Shown here: positions 59,891-64,000 of the stretch, one piece after another
Numbering within the stretch: position 1 is the stretch's first letter
How the letters are laid out: the number at the start of each line of letters is the position of its first letter
Assembly: GCA_946894095.1 (NCBI GenBank)
Contig: OX335642.1
Location: 16,503,021 to 16,567,020, forward strand
Direction of reading: 5' to 3'
Length of the DNA: 64,000 nt
Source: Incurvaria masculella
Lineage: Eukaryota; Arthropoda; Insecta; Lepidoptera; Incurvariidae
The notes under the pieces: model-generated
The model's input: only the letters and a program-made list of their open reading frames with translations
Database searches by the model: none
Told to the model about the DNA's origin: nothing
Made by a program: the position numbers and the translations under genes

Positions 59891-61407
59891 GATAGTGTAT
59901 GAGTGCATTGCCTTTTTAAATGTCTCTATATTGTACAGGTGAATCTGCCTGTTGGACGATACTTGATGTAGAACGGGGACGGAGGAATTCTCTGGCTTTT
60001 AGGCGATAGCACACAGAGAGATACCCCAAAGTCGGAGTTCAGAGTCTGCGACTCCCCGGGGTCGTTGACGAGACAACACTATCGCCCGGTTTCCTCACCA
60101 CCGGCTGCAAAAATCCCATAGGTATATTTCCGTTACACCATGGAAATATGCAATGTAACCGAAAGCTAACTATCGGATTTCAGGTAGCTGGGTGGTGAAA
60201 CAGGGGGTATGTCGGGTCCAAGGAGCTGATACCTATACCTATCGGTATAGACTATCTATACCGATCTATCCCGCAGATGCGAACAATGCACAGTATACCT
60301 GCATGATCGGCGCCTTGTAAAGTAGCAGATATTGGTCCAGCATGAAGTACGGACGCATCTGAGGACTCTCCGATTGTTTTATGCGAGTTTGGCTTTTACC
60401 TTAAGGCGCTAGGACTAGCCAACTACTCGCGCCATACAAATGCACTTTTTAACAAACGTAATAATATGTAGTGAAACGCTTCAGCAAATCCAAATAGAAC
60501 TCCAAACTGATAATGGATTGTTAATATTTTTTTATTCCATCATTTATTTAAATAATAATAAAAATAAAAATGTTGATTTTTCTCATTAGAAATCTGAAAG
60601 TAATTCGATTTTTAGATATAAGCAAAAACAGCATATATGCATAAACAAAAAATTCCATTTGCTTTTAGATTTCTACATTTAGTCAAAAAAGTTCGGAAAT
60701 GGACACCGTTTCCGCAATGTATTTTGTATAGAAAAAGGAAACATACATTAACGAAAATAATTCGATTCCTAGACAAGGAATCATATATTGTAAGAATGAC
60801 ACTTATAATCGTCAGACTTAGTTAGTTAATTCGGGGTGCCTCGTCTAACTTTGCGATTTGGCTAGTACCAGGGCCTTAAGGCTTCATATGATGATAACCT
60901 CCAATATTTTCGGGTTATTTTAATTTTATCTCATAGTCAGTTAAGAACAAAAACCCGTAGTTTATGACCGTAAAACGGTTTCAATGCGTTGCTTATGTTC
61001 ATTAAAAAAATACTTATTTACTAGGTTTTTACTGCATTTTCAAGCCGGCGCGCTTGGAAACTATAAATTATTTAGAAAATTTAATTTTTGTGGTGCAAGA
61101 TCACATTTTTATGTATTGAATAAGCGTGAAATATATTTTATTTAACTTTAAAAAGTAGACTTTACAAATCAAAAGCCTAATTTTCGCTCGCCTTAAAACG
61201 ATTTTGGCGCGTATACAACAATGAACCCTAACGCAAACTCAATGCTTCCGGAGGTCGCCATCATCGTTTGTTTACTAAACGCTGGACTCAGTTGGAGCCT
61301 TAATCCCACCTATACTCCGATAGGTGGAATCTATCCCCTCGGAAACCAGACATCCAGCCAGCCTCAAACAATGTAGTGTAGAACATTCGTTTATGCATTC
61401 TCTCTTT
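59891..61407. other. No gene recognised
   Basis: A GC-richer part (59950-60380) contains the short inverted pair ACCTATACCTATCGGTATAGAC/TCTATACCGAT but no exon. Confidence 0.45.
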
Positions 61408-61689
61408 GCAGTGCATTTAATCAAGATTGCAAGCTGATCCATGGTTCGGAATCCATATAAAGCTGTAGGTACCCTTCCCCTACAAGGTGGTAGGGTTAAC
61501 CCCGCCCATTTTGGTACCATCGCATTAGATGAAATATGGTCGAATCGGCAATTGAAAATTCCATCCAGGTCAATGCAGCCGTCCTTATAAAAGGATACGA
61601 GATGACACGGAACGGCAATTCCTTCGGTAATACGGTATGTTGGGCTAATTTCTTAACAGTGGGATTTGCCGTTCATACCTAGTTACAAT
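61408..61689 (+). repeat. SINE family C, 5'-truncated
   Basis: TGCATTTAATCAAGATTGCAAGCTG, CATGGTTCGGAATCCATATAAAG, TTTGGTACCATCGCATTAG, CCATCCAGGTCAATGCAGCCG and a tail ending TTCATACCTAGTT with A-rich sequence. Confidence 0.75.
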
Positions 61690-61998
61690 AAAAACCGGCC
61701 AAATGCGAGTCGGACTCGCACACGAAGGGGTCTGTACCATCAACACCAAAAATCACGTTATTTGTATGCCCCCCCCCCCTTTAATTTTTTTTTTAATTTT
61801 ACCGATTTGTTGTTATAGCGGCAAAATAAATACACACTCTGTGAAAATTTCAGCTGCCTATCTATTACGGTTCATGAGATACAGCCCTGTGACAGACGGA
61901 CGGACCGCCGGACGGACGGACGGACGGACGGACGGACGGACAGCGGAGGCTTAGTAATAGGGTTCCGTTTTCACCCTTTGGGTACGGAACCCTAAAAG
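61690..61998 (-). repeat. Dispersed repeat R, copy 6
   Basis: Reverse copy with both termini (AAAACCGGCCAAATGCGAGTC; GGGTTCCGTTTTCACCCTTTG GGTACGGAACC split by one gap). The (GGAC)n tract is long (61896-61940). Confidence 0.88.
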
Positions 61999-62406
61999 GT
62001 ACTTATGATCAGCTTTTCCATTGAGAGTTTCATTTCCACTTCCCACGGGGTGGAACCGGGTGACTCGCCGGGTGATAAAGAAAAATCAAAACAACAATCA
62101 ACATTTTTATTGTAAATAATTTTATTATTTTCCTTTACATTCGCAATGTGTTTCACCTTTAAGTACAATTTTATCAAGCGATGCATATTCTCAATGCGTA
62201 GGCATTCCATTTATTCTTTCTATCGCGCACGACAGTAAGAGATCGCACTAAAGGGAATATAGTTCAACTTCTGTAAACTATTTTTAAATTTAATTCTGAG
62301 CATCCAATTTTTTTTCTATAAACTTTTATAATATTTTACGATCGTGTTGTATTTATACACTGAATTCGTTACGGTGGAGTGCACCATCTCCTGGTGGCCA
62401 ACTCGG

Positions 62407-62502
62407 GAAGTTCTCACAATGAGTACCTGCGAGATTCTGTCATTAACATTTTTTAATACGGAGTTTGACAGCTGCTCGCAGGTATTCATTTTGAGAACTT
62501 CT
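62407..62502. mobile_element. Small hairpin MITE, family F
   Basis: GAAGTTCTCACAATGAGTACC at the left faces GGTATTCATTTTGAGAACTTC at the right, joined by CTGCGAG and CTCGCAG blocks. Related to 10313-10440. Confidence 0.75.
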
Positions 62503-62760
62503 CGTATCCGCTTCATGAGTGCCTCTTCTGGTTAGTGATAGTTTTAAAATTATTATTCTTATTTTTCCCCTGAAGAAGAAAGAAGATAGATCAATAATAA
62601 CCATAAATATGATACAATCAACAAACCATAACAATGGTACACTCCAGCCTTAGCCCTGATTGCAGGAAGAACTCCCCTCCCATACTGTCCATAAAAAGTG
62701 ACGTGTTTAGTCATGCATTGATGTTGATTTCGATATGGTGTCCTTTCGTGCACTCGGCCC

Positions 62761-62924
62761 TTATGCTGAGATTCATAGACTTTACTCGTGATTGGCTTAG
62801 CCAAAGAATAGCTTCCGACTGTCAAATTTGACATTTGCTCCATACATTTCATGTCAAAACTGACATTCGGAAAGCATACTTTGGCTCAGCCAAGTACGAG
62901 TAATCTTTATGAATCTCAGCATAA
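62761..62924. mobile_element. Hairpin MITE with TTATGCTGAGATTCATA termini
   Basis: TTATGCTGAGATTCATA at the left and TATGAATCTCAGCATAA at the right are perfect inverses. The match continues with ACTCGTGATTGGCTTAGCCAAAG against CTTTGGCTCAGCCAAGTACGAGT. The spacer is 60 bp. Confidence 0.85.
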
Positions 62925-64000
62925 ACAATTTGCCATAAAGTTACAGAATGAGCCAAAAAAGTAATGGCAACCAGAGAGAAAACCCAACAACGTCAAATGT
63001 AGCACTCTTCGGCGTCTAAATATGTGGTATTATTCAAAGTTAATTTGAGTATGTTCCAGTAAATAAGTACAAGTTGCTATTGTATTTTACATTCTAGGTA
63101 CTTCCCTTTTTTAAGATAGGTTCCTATTACACTAGATCTTCATTTTTAGAAACTTTAAATTATCATTCCTAAAAACGCCTTCATCATCTTTAAAGTCATG
63201 GACGTGGTTTCGCTCTGGGATCGTAATGGCGAAGCTTTTTTATTTGACAAAAATTCAGGATATTGTTGGGACAATGCTAAAGAGCTTCTCTGTCTCGGTC
63301 TGGATTTAGCAAAATATCCACAATCGGACATGTGGTTCGAATACCGAAATCTGTTAATTTTTTCAACGTTTATTGGATATAGTTAAAACGAATTTGCGAA
63401 ACGAAAGTTCGACATCCCAAACTAGACATAAATTGTAATTAAAATTAAGGTATTTAAAAGGTAACGAGATTAGTTGTTCTCGTGTTGGAAGTTCACCGAT
63501 AACAGAGAAACACTTTTTAGGCTCATCTGAAACGGGAGATATTGATTTTTTTATATTTGGTCCAGGAATACCTCCATCATTTGTTTTAGCTATCCTTACA
63601 CACTCTCGCAAACTGAGTAAAGTGTGGAAGTTGTACTAAATTTATTAGGTTCAGAACTAAGGTTCAGAAGACATATTAAACCGTTTTCAATTTTAGTGTC
63701 AAACTGAGCTGGCGATTTAAAAATAGATTTTTGGTAATGTCAGCACATAATTTAGCCTTCCCCAAACAATCCATCATCTTGACAGTGAATTTCAGTACCT
63801 ACCTACGTACAAGTAAGTACCTAACATTCAAAATATTGTTAAGTTACTATGTAGGCACGTCTTTTTATAAGTGAAATTGTAATTTTTACTTGCAAGATTA
63901 CATCTACTTTTCCAAGCCTACGATGTATTTCTTACTAAAATGAATAAAGCAATGTCAAGAGAAGTGGATTAGGAAAAAATGCAATAACACGCAGTGAAAG
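62925..64000. other. No gene recognised; two unexplained small frames
   Basis: Plus 63198-63386 (KNSGYCWDNAKELLCLGLDL, KYPQSDMWFEYRN) and minus 63363-63611 (AKTNDGGIPGPNIKKSISPV, WDVELSFRKF) have protein-like composition but no recognised domain or splice context. They may be exons or mobile-element remnants. Confidence 0.3.

Overview
The window is nuclear DNA of an arthropod, almost certainly a moth or butterfly. The signs are AT-rich non-coding DNA, short GC-rich exons with GT-AG introns, and a dense crowd of lepidopteran-style mobile elements: BEL/Pao, CR1-, Jockey- and RTE-like LINEs, a Penelope-like fragment, mariner, hAT-, piggyBac- and TTAA-associated MITEs, and tRNA- and 5S-derived SINEs. 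There is no bacterial or organellar content. No protein-coding gene is complete within the window.

Host genes. (1) 538-1151 (+) is the last coding exon of an unidentified nuclear-looking protein with a Ser/Arg/Lys/His-rich tail. (2) On the minus strand, 15 exons spread over 9484-35951 join in one continuous reading frame. All 14 junctions agree in phase, giving about 661 residues from the first Met at 35936. The encoded protein has one LIM zinc finger (residues 77-128, split between two exons) and a long charged, disordered tail with a recurring short R/K-F-E/Q motif. It looks like an EPLIN/Xin-type cytoskeletal LIM protein. The first exon has an upstream acceptor, and the last exon I find ends in a donor, so both transcript ends are missing.

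Layout. 1-1151 holds the plus gene end. 1152-9483 is AT-rich with a SINE, a long inverted repeat and repeat copies. 9484-35951 is the LIM gene. Its introns hold a 5'-truncated CR1-like LINE (11.9-14.2 kb), a TATA-bearing inverted-repeat element (14.85-15.28 kb), a BEL/Pao element with equal-length LTRs but no reverse transcriptase (17.1-22.1 kb), a piggyBac-like 5' end with spaced CCAAT boxes (22.4-22.7 kb), and a triplicated exon end and splice donor (31.24-31.61 kb). 36-64 kb has no recognisable host exon. It is a graveyard of nested MITEs, SINEs, LINE tails, a Penelope-like 3' end with a hammerhead-ribozyme-like motif (45.36 kb), and a deleted mariner (49.9-50.85 kb). It may be upstream DNA or a large first intron of the LIM gene.

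Most notable: the three tandem 121-bp copies of a splice donor in the LIM gene; the hammerhead-like motif next to a Penelope-like C-terminus, present also in an inverted copy; the trans-mobilised-looking BEL deletion derivative; and chains of TTAA-flanked MITEs that share their TTAA sites, one carrying a nested hAT-like hairpin with a perfect 8-bp duplication. All functional names come from motif recognition by eye; no database search was run.
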